From: Candidatus Nomurabacteria bacterium
Lineage (GTDB): Bacteria; Patescibacteriota; Minisyncoccia; Phycocordibacterales; UBA1006
DNA length: 26,429 bases
Reading direction: 5' to 3'
NCBI GenBank assembly: GCA_029882015.1
Contig: JAOULM010000005.1
Coordinates: forward strand, 1-26,429
Shown here: positions 14,335-24,314 of the stretch, piece by piece
How positions within the stretch are numbered: the first letter of the stretch is position 1
Layout of the letters: each line of letters begins with the position of its first letter
Position numbers and translations under genes: made by a program
Notes under the pieces: model-generated
What the model was told of the DNA's origin: nothing
The model's input: the letters and a program-made list of their open reading frames with translations, nothing else
Databases searched by the model: none

Positions 14335-15654
14335 TTAATAATCTCTCAGTTTTCGGATCTTGTCATTCATGCGGATTTTCTCGTGGACTTTGGCTTCGAT
14401 TTGACGAATACGTTCACGAGTCACCCCGAATTCACGTCCCACCTCTTCTAGTGTGTGGCTGATACCATTATCCAGACCATAACGCATTTCGATAATTTTC
14501 TGCTCTTTGTCTGATAGGTCTCCCAGAATTTCTCGTATTTGGTCATTTAAAATATTTTTAGATGCCTCGACATCCGGTCGTGGAACAGATTCATCGGCAA
14601 TAAATTCACCAAATGTTGATGCATCATCGTCGTCTCCACCACCAATGGTGTCTTCGAGACTACGGATGTCCTGATTAATTTTTTTAATCATGTGGATTTT
14701 TTCCACATCCAAATCCATCTCTGTTGCAATTTCCTCGGGCAGTGGATCACGCCCCAAGTCCTGTGCCAGACGCCGCACAACCTGTTTGTATTTTGAAATT
14801 GTTTCCACCATGTGGACAGGAATACGAATGGTTCGTGATTGATCGGCTAGTGCGCGCGTGATTGATTGGCGAATCCACCACGTCGCATAGGTGCTAAATT
14901 TGTAACCCTTGGTCCAGTCGAATTTTTCGACGGCTTTGAATAGTCCGATGTTTCCCTCTTGAATTAAATCAAGCAGTGTTAAATCAGGGCTACGATTGGC
15001 ATATTTTTTTGCAATAGAAACAACCAAGCGCAGGTTGGCTTTTGCCAGCAAGTTTTTGGCTTCTTCGTCCCCCTGTTCAATACGTTGCGCCAATTCTTTT
15101 TCTTGGGCGGCTTTGATCAAACTGTGGCGTCCGATTTCACGCAAATACATCTGAATAGAATCATGCGGGCTCGCGGTACGAGAATATCTACGACCTGCAA
15201 ATTCTTTTTCTTCTTCGGCATCAAGGTTCAGGAAATTTCCTCCCTCGAGGACATCAACACCAGCCGTGCTGAAATCATCATATAATTTATCCAAAAACAT
15301 GACGTCTGTTTCAATATCAGGGAATGTTTTTAAAATTTCATCATAGGTAACATACCCACGTGATTTCCCTTTTTTCAATATTTCATCTGCCAAAGCGGTG
15401 CGCTGTTGGGATTTTGTCATTTTGCCTTTTGCGATTTTACGAGATGGCGATTTTTTGGCGACTTTCTTTGCCGCTTTTTTTACCGCCTTTTTTGCTGTCT
15501 TTTTTGTTGCCGTCTTTTTTGTATTTTTTACGGCTTTCTTTTTTGTCGCAACTTTTGCTGACGTTTTCTTTGTGGCTTTCTTTGCCACTTTTTTAGTTGG
15601 CTTCTTTTTTACAGAAACACGTTTTTTTGTTGTAGGTTTTTTTCGAATAGCCAT
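14335..15654 (-). CDS. rpoD: Primary sigma factor RpoD/SigA with lysine-rich N-terminal extension
   Basis: Directs RNA polymerase to -10/-35 promoters such as those listed here. 439 residues: a basic extension (1-78, 33 lysines, AKKA-like repeats), a region 1.1-like helical domain (about 79-145), region 1.2 (HDSIQMYLREIG, 164-175), regions 2.1-2.4 including NLRLVVSIAKKYANR, DLIQEGNIGL and YATWWIRQSITRAL (256-269), region 3, and region 4.2 TLEEVGREFGVTRERIRQIEAK (401-422). The extension resembles histone H1 tails and replaces the usual acidic character of region 1.1. It lies 13 bases after dnaG, the classical dnaG-rpoD order. Confidence 0.97.
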   Translation of the reverse strand: MAIRKKPTTKKRVSVKKKPTKKVAKKATKKTSAKVATKKKAVKNTKKTATKKTAKKAVKKAAKKVAKKSPSRKIAKGKMTKSQQRTALADEILKKGKSRGYVTYDEILKTFPDIETDVMFLDKLYDDFSTAGVDVLEGGNFLNLDAEEEKEFAGRRYSRTASPHDSIQMYLREIGRHSLIKAAQEKELAQRIEQGDEEAKNLLAKANLRLVVSIAKKYANRSPDLTLLDLIQEGNIGLFKAVEKFDWTKGYKFSTYATWWIRQSITRALADQSRTIRIPVHMVETISKYKQVVRRLAQDLGRDPLPEEIATEMDLDVEKIHMIKKINQDIRSLEDTIGGGDDDDASTFGEFIADESVPRPDVEASKNILNDQIREILGDLSDKEQKIIEMRYGLDNGISHTLEEVGREFGVTRERIRQIEAKVHEKIRMNDKIRKLRDY

Positions 15655-15667
15655 AGATTTTTTAAAA

Positions 15668-17374
15668 TTAAGAACGAAGCTCTTCTAGTTGCTTCATAAC
15701 CTCTTGACATTTCTGTGCATAGTGTACCACACGCTCTTGGTTTTTTTCCGCCTCTGCTGTGCGTAATGCAGACCTGGCAGAATTCAGTTGTTCCTGGAGA
15801 CGTTCTTGGGTTTCTTTTTGGACAAGTAGCCCCAAAGATTCAATTCGCTGACCCTCGTTAAGATCTTGGTAGAGTATCTCTGATTGTAATATGGTTTCTG
15901 GTGCTACAGAAATTTCTTTTACCCATTCTGGAATAATTACGTCTTTTGGAATTTCTTGGTTTTCTGCATTTATTATATGCAATAACCCAACCACGTGATC
16001 TCGCAAAGACATATCTGCTGTCTTGGAAATAGTGGAAACAGACAAATTTTCTTTGGATGTTTGCGATGGGTCAACAGTATAAGTTTTTGACCAAGCTATG
16101 TAATCCTCGCGAACAGACTCGTGTGAACGACCTGTTCTATGGGCAACATTTTCTAGCGCTTCGTCACGAGACAATACGTTGGTCATGGCTCTGACAACAG
16201 GATAAACAGACTCGTGAATTATCTTTGTCATCTCTATAATAGAACCAGAAATCTGACCCAGCTGATAAGCAATATAAGTATCAGCATAATCTACGAGTTT
16301 TTTCCATTCTGCTGGGTCACGAACTATTATATCCGCAGGGTCTTGTCCGTCCGGAACAACAGCAACGCGAACCTCCATACCGCGAGCAACTGCGCGCAGA
16401 GCTGACTGAATGGTTGCTCGGTTTCCAGCCGAATCAGCATCGAATGCCAAAATTACGGTGTCCACAAAACGTTGAATCAGACCCAGCTGATTGTCAGACA
16501 ATGCAGTCCCAGACAAAGCAACAGTATTTGATATGCCTGACTGATGTGACATGACCAAATCCATTTGCCCTTCTACAACGACACAATATCCTGCGCTTTT
16601 CAAGGTTCCCTTTGCCTGGTCGAATCCATACAAGACACGTGATTTATCATACAGAGGTCCCTCGGGACTGTTTATGTATTTACCTGTGTTTACCTTGTGT
16701 TCTGGGGGATTTGCTTCCTCGCTTGGAAAGATGAAAATCCTCCCCGAGAATCCAACAACGCGACCTTGCGGGTCCGAAATCGGAAACATAACCCTGCTAC
16801 GGAAACGATCAATCATTCCGCGTTTCCCAGCAATCGCCAGTCCGGCTCCGATTATATGCTCGTCACTGATACCCTTGGAGTGTAAATGGTCATACAATCC
16901 AGACCACGTATCTGGAGCAAATCCAACATGGAACCCACGAGCAGATGCTTCGTCTATCCCCCGCTGTTTAAGGTACTGTTTTGGTTCGGCTGTTTTTAAC
17001 AATTGAACATGATACCATTTTGCAGCTTCGTCGAGTGCGCGATACATCGATGTGTACGCATCACGAACCTCGGGTTTTACGGGCTTTAATTCTACACCTG
17101 CTTTTTCAGCAAGCATTTTCAAAGCATCTTTGAATTCTATTCCCTCGACCTCTTGGATGAATGTGAAAATATCACCTCCTTTTCCGGTCGAAAAACAATG
17201 GAACAAATTTTTATCTGGTGATACAAAGAACGATGGTGTGCGCTCGCTGGTAAACGGTGATTTCCCTTTCCAGTGCTTACCTGATTGTTTCAGTTCTGTA
17301 TAAGGACCAACAACCTCCAAGATTGACAGTCTGTCTTTTATTTGTTGTTTTGCATCACTAAAAGAGTTTGTCAT
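15668..17374 (-). CDS. dnaG: DNA primase with degenerate zinc ribbon
   Basis: Makes RNA primers for replication. 568 residues. The N-terminal CHC2 zinc-ribbon fold is recognisable (KSPFTSERTPSFFVSPDKN, then FHCFSTGKGGD), but three of four ligands are lost: Ser39, Thr42 and Thr63 replace Cys, His and Cys, and only Cys60 remains. The catalytic core is intact: RFRSRVMFPISDPQGRVVGFSGR (190-212), TOPRIM VVVEGQMD (265-272, E268) and FDADSAG (311-317). A C-terminal helicase-interaction-like helical region follows. It has its own promoter and is cotranscribed with rpoD. Confidence 0.96.
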   Translation of the reverse strand: MTNSFSDAKQQIKDRLSILEVVGPYTELKQSGKHWKGKSPFTSERTPSFFVSPDKNLFHCFSTGKGGDIFTFIQEVEGIEFKDALKMLAEKAGVELKPVKPEVRDAYTSMYRALDEAAKWYHVQLLKTAEPKQYLKQRGIDEASARGFHVGFAPDTWSGLYDHLHSKGISDEHIIGAGLAIAGKRGMIDRFRSRVMFPISDPQGRVVGFSGRIFIFPSEEANPPEHKVNTGKYINSPEGPLYDKSRVLYGFDQAKGTLKSAGYCVVVEGQMDLVMSHQSGISNTVALSGTALSDNQLGLIQRFVDTVILAFDADSAGNRATIQSALRAVARGMEVRVAVVPDGQDPADIIVRDPAEWKKLVDYADTYIAYQLGQISGSIIEMTKIIHESVYPVVRAMTNVLSRDEALENVAHRTGRSHESVREDYIAWSKTYTVDPSQTSKENLSVSTISKTADMSLRDHVVGLLHIINAENQEIPKDVIIPEWVKEISVAPETILQSEILYQDLNEGQRIESLGLLVQKETQERLQEQLNSARSALRTAEAEKNQERVVHYAQKCQEVMKQLEELRS

Positions 17375-17388
17375 ATTGGACCAAGTGT

Positions 17389-17416
17389 AACATACGGACT
17401 AACTGGCAATCATCAA
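17389..17416 (-). promoter_or_regulatory. Promoter of dnaG-rpoD
   Basis: On the minus strand TTGATG (17411-17416), 16 bases, TATGTT (17389-17394), about 14 bases before the dnaG ATG. The leader would be under 10 nt. Confidence 0.5.
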
Positions 17417-17419
17417 ACG

Positions 17420-17457
17420 CAACATCCTGTGAAAATTTCAATTTTCACAGGATGTTG
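17420..17457. repeat. 17-bp perfect hairpin between rpoC and dnaG
   Basis: Arms 17420-17436 and 17441-17457 are exact complements around TTCA. No T-run follows on either strand, so it is not a standard intrinsic terminator. It may protect the rpoC 3' end, act as a processing site or terminate with a factor. Confidence 0.75.
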
Positions 17458-17469
17458 CCGTGTCTTAGA

Positions 17470-20400
17470 TTACTCTGGGCGCTCGTAGTCTTCTTTTTCT
17501 GGGTGCAAATCAGCAACGTAATCATCATTCAATCCTGTTCCGGCTGGAATCAAGTTTCCGATAATAACGTTTTCTTTCAAACCACGTAATTCGTCGACTC
17601 CCCCCTTGACTGCGTTTGCAACCAAAGTTCGAGTCGTGTGTTGGAATGATGCTGATGACAGCCATGACTTGGCTGACAACGAAACATCAATAATTCCCAA
17701 AACGATTGCATTTGCTGTGGCTAAAATTCCGTTGTTTTTTTCTATCTCTTTGTTTTCCTGAATAAATACAATACGTTCCACAACGTCACCTGGAGAGAAA
17801 TCTGTATCTCCTACCTCTTCGATTTTAACGCGAGAGAACATTTGTCGCGCAATTATCTCGATGTGTTTTCGGTTTACAGAAGCACTGTGGTGTTCATACA
17901 CACGCTGTACTTCGGTGACAATATATTCCTGAGCAACAGCTTGACCTCCAAATTTGCTCAGAACATCAATATCTGCAGAACCATCAGTTAGAATTTGTCC
18001 CGAGACAACTTCGTCTCCGACTTTTGCAAATACATCGAGACGTCGGTCAACACTGTATATAACCTTTTTGTCTTTCTTGGTTTTTCCAACAGCTTTTGAA
18101 TCAATTTCAATATGCTTTTCTCCGTCTTCTTCGAAAATATTTGTAACCAGTCCGTTTGCTTTTGCAATAGCGGCTTGTACTTTTGGAATACGACGTTCGA
18201 ATACCTCCTCGACACGTGGCAGACCGGTTGTAATATCCAGACCTGCAACACCTCCGGAGTGGAATGAACGCAAGGTCAACTGTGTTCCTGGTTCACCTAG
18301 AGATTGTGCGGCAATAATTCCAACAGCATCCCCTAGTTTTACAGATTCGCGACGTCCCAGCTCGACACCGTAACATCTTTGACATACACCATGGGTAGTC
18401 TCACATTTCAAAGGAGAACGAACTTCTACGGTTTCTACTCCGGCGTCTTCGATTTTCTTTGCAAGAATACGGTCAATAGTGTCGTTTTTCTTGGCCAGAA
18501 TATTTCCTTCTGAATCTTTCACGGTAGAGTGTATTACACGTCCGTAAATTTGATCGGCCAAAGGCACGATAACTCCAGAGAAATCAACCGAGCTAACGGT
18601 CAAACCATTTTTGGTCTGACAATCGTCTTCGCTAATCATAACGTCTTGGGCGACATCAATCATTTTACGAGTCAAATATCCCGCGCGCGCTGTGTTCAAG
18701 GCAACATCGGTCAAACCTTTTCGAGCACCATGAGTAGTAACGAAATATTCAATCGCAGATAGACCCTCTTTGTAAGAAGGAATAATCGGGAAGTCAATCT
18801 CGCGACCAACGGTGTTCACAATCAATCCTTTCATTCCGGCCATCTGTGTCATTTGCCCGATTGAACCACGAGCACCAGAATAAACCATGTTGAACACGGA
18901 TCCCTGAGTGTCCAAAGTCTCTGGAATCAATTCTGTAATTTCTGATTTAACACCATTCCAAATTTCAATAACTTTCTGGTGGCGTTCCTCTGTAGACAAT
19001 AGACCTTCTTGATATTGTGATTCAATTTCTACTTGTTTTTTGCGTCCTTCGGCTACCAATGCTGGTTTTTGTTTTGGAATACGTACATCATCCATACCAA
19101 ATGTTGACCCAGAAATTGTTACATATTTGAAACCAAAAGTTTTAATTTTGTCCAAAATTTCTGGAGTCGCCTCTACACCATAATGAGCAATGATATCTTC
19201 TATCAACGAAGACAGTCGTTTCTTTGTCATTTCTTGGTTAATAAATGGAAAATCGTTTGGCAACACACTGTTGAACAACAAACGTCCAACTGTTGTGTCA
19301 AATGGCTTTCCTTCAAACTGAGCATATTTATCGTGTTCACCTGGAACAACTTTGATAGAAGCACGCAATGAAACTTTACCAAAATCATATGACAATATTG
19401 CTTCGTTTGTATTTGCGAAAACTTTTCCCTCTCCTTTTTCTCCGTCTGTTGTTTTTGTCATCCAGTAACAACCCAGCACAATATCCTGTGCAGGAGAAAC
19501 AGTAGGTCGTCCATCCTGAGATTTCAACAAGTTTTTTGCTGATGAAATTAATTCTCGAGCTTCTCGTTGGGCCTCGTGTGATAATGGTACGTGAACAGCC
19601 ATTTGATCACCATCAAAATCGGCGTTAAAGGCGGCACAAACCATTGGGTGTAACTGAATCGCCTTTCCCTCGATAAGGATTGGTCGGAAAGCCTGAATAG
19701 ATAGTCGGTGAAGTGTCGGCGCACGGTTTAGCAAAACATGCTTATCTGCGATTACTTCTTCTAGAATTTCCCAAACTTCTGGAACATTATCTTCTATCAA
19801 TTTTCCTGCTCCGCGAATGTTGTACGCTAATTCGCGCTCAATCAATCCTGAAATAACAAACGGACGGAACAGTTCCAATGCCATAGTTTTTGGCAAACCA
19901 CATTGGTCTAATTTCAAAGTAGCACCAATAACAATCACAGAACGTCCTGAATAATCAACACGTTTTCCAAGCAAGTTTTGACGGAATAGACCCTGTTTTG
20001 ATTTCAAGTTATCAGACAATGATTTCAATTGACGTCGTTGAGCCTGGCTCATTGCTGGACCTCCGGCTTTACGGATACTGTTATCAATCAAAGCATCTAC
20101 GGCTTCTTGTAGAATACGTTTTTCGTTTCGTAAAATAACGTCTGGTGCACCAATAGCTAACAATTTCTTCAGACGATTATTACGGTTAATAACACGTCGA
20201 TACAAATCATTTAAATCTGATGTTGCGTGACGTCCTCCGTCCAATGCAACCATGGGTCGCAATGCTGGTGGTATAACTGGAATAGCCTGCATGAACATCC
20301 ATTCTGGACGAATTCCTGCATGCAACATTCCACGAGCCAATGACAATCGTTTCTGCATTTTTTTCTTTTCTACGGCTGTTGCCGTTTGAATTTTTTCTTC

Positions 20401-21117
20401 TAGTTCTGCAATTAATTTTTTCAAATCAATTTTTTCTACTATTTTTACAATAGCTTCAGCACCAATTCCAGCCTCGAAAATAGCACCAAATTTAATTGAA
20501 AATTTGTGATAATCTACCTCGTCCAAAATTGTTCCATTGCTCAGGCTTTGGGCATCTTTTTTGGTTTTAGTAAATAGTTCTTTTAGTTTTTCTTTGTCCT
20601 CGTCTGTTTTCAGAGAGTTAAGTTTGTTTTTGTATTCTGTTTCAATTTCTTTTAGAATTCGTTTCTTTTCGTTCAAGTCAACGCTGGTAATAATATACCC
20701 AGCAAAATAGATAACTTTCTCCAATGCAGTAATAGGTGTGTTCAACAGTGAGCTTAGTTTTGAAGGAACGGCTCGCAAATACCAGATATTTACAACGGGG
20801 CTTGCTAGTTCGATGTGTCCCATTCGTTCACGACGAACAACGCTACGAGTCAATTCGACACCACATTTTTCACAAACTATTCCCTTGTATTTAACTCCGC
20901 GATATTTTTTACAATAACATTCGTAGTCTTTTTCTGGTCCAAATATTTTTTCATCAAAAAGCCCTTGGCGTTCTGATCGTCCAGTACGATAGTTGATTGT
21001 TTCTGGTTTCAAGATTTCTCCGTATGACCATTCTCGGATTTGTTCTGGTGACGCGATTGACAGTCTGATTGAGTCAAACACATCGTATTGGGTATCAAAT
21101 GTTTTAGAATTTTTCAT
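17470..21117 (-). CDS. rpoC: RNA polymerase subunit beta'
   Basis: Catalytic subunit with the active-site magnesium loop. 1215 residues. Seen: N-terminal zinc ribbon C67-x-C69...C82-x2-C85, the lid/rudder region RGMLHAGIRPEWMFMQAIPVIPPALRP, the absolutely conserved NADFDGDQM (498-506), bridge helix and trigger loop region (GLTDVALNTARAGYLTRKMIDV), the second zinc site (KCETTHGVCQRCYG with an upstream Cys), and EPGTQLTLRSFHSGG. The large lineage-specific insert of E. coli is missing. It starts 8 bases after the rpoB stop. Confidence 0.98.
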   Translation of the reverse strand: MKNSKTFDTQYDVFDSIRLSIASPEQIREWSYGEILKPETINYRTGRSERQGLFDEKIFGPEKDYECYCKKYRGVKYKGIVCEKCGVELTRSVVRRERMGHIELASPVVNIWYLRAVPSKLSSLLNTPITALEKVIYFAGYIITSVDLNEKKRILKEIETEYKNKLNSLKTDEDKEKLKELFTKTKKDAQSLSNGTILDEVDYHKFSIKFGAIFEAGIGAEAIVKIVEKIDLKKLIAELEEKIQTATAVEKKKMQKRLSLARGMLHAGIRPEWMFMQAIPVIPPALRPMVALDGGRHATSDLNDLYRRVINRNNRLKKLLAIGAPDVILRNEKRILQEAVDALIDNSIRKAGGPAMSQAQRRQLKSLSDNLKSKQGLFRQNLLGKRVDYSGRSVIVIGATLKLDQCGLPKTMALELFRPFVISGLIERELAYNIRGAGKLIEDNVPEVWEILEEVIADKHVLLNRAPTLHRLSIQAFRPILIEGKAIQLHPMVCAAFNADFDGDQMAVHVPLSHEAQREARELISSAKNLLKSQDGRPTVSPAQDIVLGCYWMTKTTDGEKGEGKVFANTNEAILSYDFGKVSLRASIKVVPGEHDKYAQFEGKPFDTTVGRLLFNSVLPNDFPFINQEMTKKRLSSLIEDIIAHYGVEATPEILDKIKTFGFKYVTISGSTFGMDDVRIPKQKPALVAEGRKKQVEIESQYQEGLLSTEERHQKVIEIWNGVKSEITELIPETLDTQGSVFNMVYSGARGSIGQMTQMAGMKGLIVNTVGREIDFPIIPSYKEGLSAIEYFVTTHGARKGLTDVALNTARAGYLTRKMIDVAQDVMISEDDCQTKNGLTVSSVDFSGVIVPLADQIYGRVIHSTVKDSEGNILAKKNDTIDRILAKKIEDAGVETVEVRSPLKCETTHGVCQRCYGVELGRRESVKLGDAVGIIAAQSLGEPGTQLTLRSFHSGGVAGLDITTGLPRVEEVFERRIPKVQAAIAKANGLVTNIFEEDGEKHIEIDSKAVGKTKKDKKVIYSVDRRLDVFAKVGDEVVSGQILTDGSADIDVLSKFGGQAVAQEYIVTEVQRVYEHHSASVNRKHIEIIARQMFSRVKIEEVGDTDFSPGDVVERIVFIQENKEIEKNNGILATANAIVLGIIDVSLSAKSWLSSASFQHTTRTLVANAVKGGVDELRGLKENVIIGNLIPAGTGLNDDYVADLHPEKEDYERPE

Positions 21118-21125
21118 AGATAATA

Positions 21126-24100
21126 TTATGAGTTACGAAATGATCGTTCTTCTCGTTCGACTCCCGAGATTTCAACGTTAAGCCCTAATCCGCGCAAATA
21201 GTTAAGCATCACCTTGAACGATGCTGGTATGTTTGGATTTTCAACGTTATTTCCTTTGATAATGCTATCGAATGCGTTTGATCGTCCCATAATATCATCA
21301 GATTTTACGGTAAGCATTTCGCGCAAGGTATAAGCTGCCCCATATCCCTCGAGAGCCCAAACTTCCATTTCTCCGAATCGCTGTCCTCCAGCCTGAGATT
21401 TTCCACCCAATGGTTGTTGGGTAATCAAGCTATATGGCCCAACTGAACGGGCGTGAATCTTGTCTTCTACCATGTGATGAAGTTTCAACATGTACATGTA
21501 TCCAACAGCAATAGGGCTGTGGATTTTTTCACCTGTTCGCCCGTCGAACAATGTTACTTTACCGTCTTTGGAGAATCCCGCCTCGTCTAATTCGGCGCGA
21601 ATTTCGTCCGGAGTAGCTCCCTGGAAAGCAGGAACGATAGCCTGGTATCCCAGTGTATTCGCTGCCAACCCCAAGTGCATTTCCAAAATTTGCCCCAAGT
21701 TCATACGGCTGGGTACACCCATCGGTGTCAAAATCAAATCGATTGGTGTTCCGTCTTCCATATAAGGCATATCCTCTTCGGGTAGAACCGTCGAGATAAC
21801 CCCCTTGTTACCATGTCGTCCAGCCAGTTTGTCTCCAACCTGGATATTACGCATTTGTGCTACTTCGACATAGATTTTTTTCAAAATTCCTGACTCCAAT
21901 TGGTGTCCATTTTCACGAGAGAAAACCTTGATACCAATTACGCGACCTGTTTTACCGTGACCAAGACGTATTGATGTGTCTTTTACATCACGAGCTTTTT
22001 CTCCGAAAATTGATCGCAATAGTCGTTCCTCGGGTGTTAATTCTGTTTCTCCTTTTGGAGTAATTTTACCAACCATAATGTCGCCTTCGTGCAATTCTGC
22101 ACCAATACGCACGACACCTTCTTCGTCTAGGTTTTTTAATTTAGATTCCCCTACGTTTGGAATATCATGAGTTGTCATTTCCGGCCCCAGTTTAGTATCA
22201 CGAACTACACATTCGTATTCATCGATACGAACAGATGTAAAGATACTGTTTTTAACCAGACGTTCTGAAATAATAATCGCATCCTCGTAGTTCAAACCAT
22301 TCCAACACATAAATGCCATCAAAATGTTTTGTCCGATAGCGAGCTGTCCGCCAACCGTCATTGTTGCATCGGCGATTACATCACCAGATTTTACCTTGTC
22401 ACCAACTGAAACATTGGGACGTTGGTGGAACATCGAGTGATTGTTAGTACGGTTAAAGTTAACCAAATGATACTCTTTGCCTTTGCCATTTGATCCTTTG
22501 ATAACGATGTGACGTCCGTCAACAGCGGTAACCGTTCCGTCTTCGACTGCAATAACAACACGCCCTGTATCACGAGCTGCTTGTTCCTCCATACCTGTAG
22601 CCACCAGTGGTGCCATGGGCACAATACACGGAGTGGCTTGCTTTTGCATGTTCGATCCCATCAGAGATCGGTTAGCATCATCATGCTCCAGGAATGGAAT
22701 CAAGTTTGTTGCGACTGAAAAAGCTTGGTTTGTTGCAATATCAATATATTTAATTTCATTTCTAGGAACCAGTGTTGGTTCTCCTTGCAGGCGAGCTTCT
22801 ACCAAATCATCTAACAGTTTCCCGCTGTCGTCATATTTGACTCCTTGGTGAGCAATAGGCAAGTTCATTTCTTCGTGTGCATTTAAAAATACGATTTCTT
22901 TGGTAATTTTACCTTTTTCTACCTTGGAATAAGGTGTTTCAATCATTCCAAATTGATTGGGACGAGCATACACAGCCAAACGCAAAATCAATCCAATGTT
23001 TGGACCTTCTGGGGTGTGAATAGGACACACGCGTCCATAGTGTGATGGGTGAACATCACGAACCTCGAATCCAGCACGCTCGCGTGATAGTCCTCCGGGC
23101 CCAAGAGCTGACAATGTGCGCAAATCTTCGATTTCCGCCAATGCGTTCTCCTGATCCATGAATTTTGACAACTGGTTGGTTGCAAAATATTCTTTGACAC
23201 GTGCCTGCAATGGTCGTTGGTTTACCAATTGGATGGGTAACAATGTATCATTATCAATAGTAGACATTTTGTCTTGGATGTTACGCCGAATTTGCATCAT
23301 TCCTTTGCGGACATTTAACAACAACATTTCTCCAACAAAACGTACACGACGGAATCCCAAGTGGTCAATATCATCAGGGACAGAACCTTCGGTAACGTTC
23401 AATGTTCCAATATTAGACACGATTTTTATCATGTCTTCTTTTGTGAGCAAAATATTTTGCAAGTCTTTTTTGGCAATCCCCTGACCAAATCGTTTGTTGA
23501 ATTGGTAACGTCCAACTTCTGACAAGTTATAACGTTCTACAGAGAAAATAGATCCGACGAATTCCCGCGCGTTTTCAATCGATACGATTTCCCCGTCACG
23601 TAGACGTTTGTAGATTTCCAAATATGCTTGGTCAACTGTTTTTGCATCGTCTTTTTCTATGGTCGCCTGTATATTAGACTCGGCATCTGTTCCCTTGAAT
23701 GTTTTTAATATTTCAGCATCTGTTTCCAAACCAAAAATACGCAACAAAGATGTTACGGGGAATTTACGCTTTTTATCAATTTTTACATAGATAGCGTTGT
23801 CTTTTTCAGTTTCGATTTCAGCCCAAGCTCCACGTTCTGGGATTATTTTTGCTCCGAAATGAGTCTTGCCTTTGACTTCGTTGCTCGTGAAAAATATTCC
23901 GTAGCTTCGTGCCAACTGTGGGATGATAACTCGCTCGGCACCGTTGATGATAAATGTCCCATGATCGGTCATCATAGGGATATCTGTCATAAAAATCTCT
24001 TGTGTCTGCGTGTCGTCAAGCTTTTTATTATATAAACGTACTTCGGCCGCCAATGGCACCGAATAGGTGAGCTTGTTTTCCTTGCAGTAATATTCGCCAT

Positions 24101-24314
24101 GTTCTGGCTCGCCAAGCGTAAGCTTGTCGATGTTCATTTCAAATTTCGACTCTGCGTAATCGGTGATTGGAACGAATTCCAAAATCGTCTTTTTAAGACC
24201 TTCTTGCAAGAACCATTCAAATGACTTGAGCTGGTTTTCAACCAGATTAGGCATTTTGACCAATGGCTTTTTGTACTTTGCAAATGTCTTTTGCTTGATA
24301 TTGCTTTTTGCCAT
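21126..24314 (-). CDS. rpoB: RNA polymerase subunit beta
   Basis: Forms one pincer of the enzyme and the rifamycin pocket. 1062 residues from the ATG at 24314. A TTG ten codons upstream extends the frame, but the inner ATG has the CTATG context found elsewhere and gives a normal N-terminus. Conserved stretches include RAGFEVRDVHPSHYGRVCPI, NILMAFMCWNGLNYEDAIIISER, KLAGRHGNKGVIS and GGKSQAGGQRFGEMEVWALE. The lobe inserts of proteobacterial RpoB are absent. The rifampicin-determining cluster carries K384 (E. coli Q513), D397 (H526) and T400 (R529). rplJ-rplL do not precede it, unlike in most bacteria. It heads the rpoB-rpoC operon. Confidence 0.98.
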   Translation of the reverse strand: MAKSNIKQKTFAKYKKPLVKMPNLVENQLKSFEWFLQEGLKKTILEFVPITDYAESKFEMNIDKLTLGEPEHGEYYCKENKLTYSVPLAAEVRLYNKKLDDTQTQEIFMTDIPMMTDHGTFIINGAERVIIPQLARSYGIFFTSNEVKGKTHFGAKIIPERGAWAEIETEKDNAIYVKIDKKRKFPVTSLLRIFGLETDAEILKTFKGTDAESNIQATIEKDDAKTVDQAYLEIYKRLRDGEIVSIENAREFVGSIFSVERYNLSEVGRYQFNKRFGQGIAKKDLQNILLTKEDMIKIVSNIGTLNVTEGSVPDDIDHLGFRRVRFVGEMLLLNVRKGMMQIRRNIQDKMSTIDNDTLLPIQLVNQRPLQARVKEYFATNQLSKFMDQENALAEIEDLRTLSALGPGGLSRERAGFEVRDVHPSHYGRVCPIHTPEGPNIGLILRLAVYARPNQFGMIETPYSKVEKGKITKEIVFLNAHEEMNLPIAHQGVKYDDSGKLLDDLVEARLQGEPTLVPRNEIKYIDIATNQAFSVATNLIPFLEHDDANRSLMGSNMQKQATPCIVPMAPLVATGMEEQAARDTGRVVIAVEDGTVTAVDGRHIVIKGSNGKGKEYHLVNFNRTNNHSMFHQRPNVSVGDKVKSGDVIADATMTVGGQLAIGQNILMAFMCWNGLNYEDAIIISERLVKNSIFTSVRIDEYECVVRDTKLGPEMTTHDIPNVGESKLKNLDEEGVVRIGAELHEGDIMVGKITPKGETELTPEERLLRSIFGEKARDVKDTSIRLGHGKTGRVIGIKVFSRENGHQLESGILKKIYVEVAQMRNIQVGDKLAGRHGNKGVISTVLPEEDMPYMEDGTPIDLILTPMGVPSRMNLGQILEMHLGLAANTLGYQAIVPAFQGATPDEIRAELDEAGFSKDGKVTLFDGRTGEKIHSPIAVGYMYMLKLHHMVEDKIHARSVGPYSLITQQPLGGKSQAGGQRFGEMEVWALEGYGAAYTLREMLTVKSDDIMGRSNAFDSIIKGNNVENPNIPASFKVMLNYLRGLGLNVEISGVEREERSFRNS

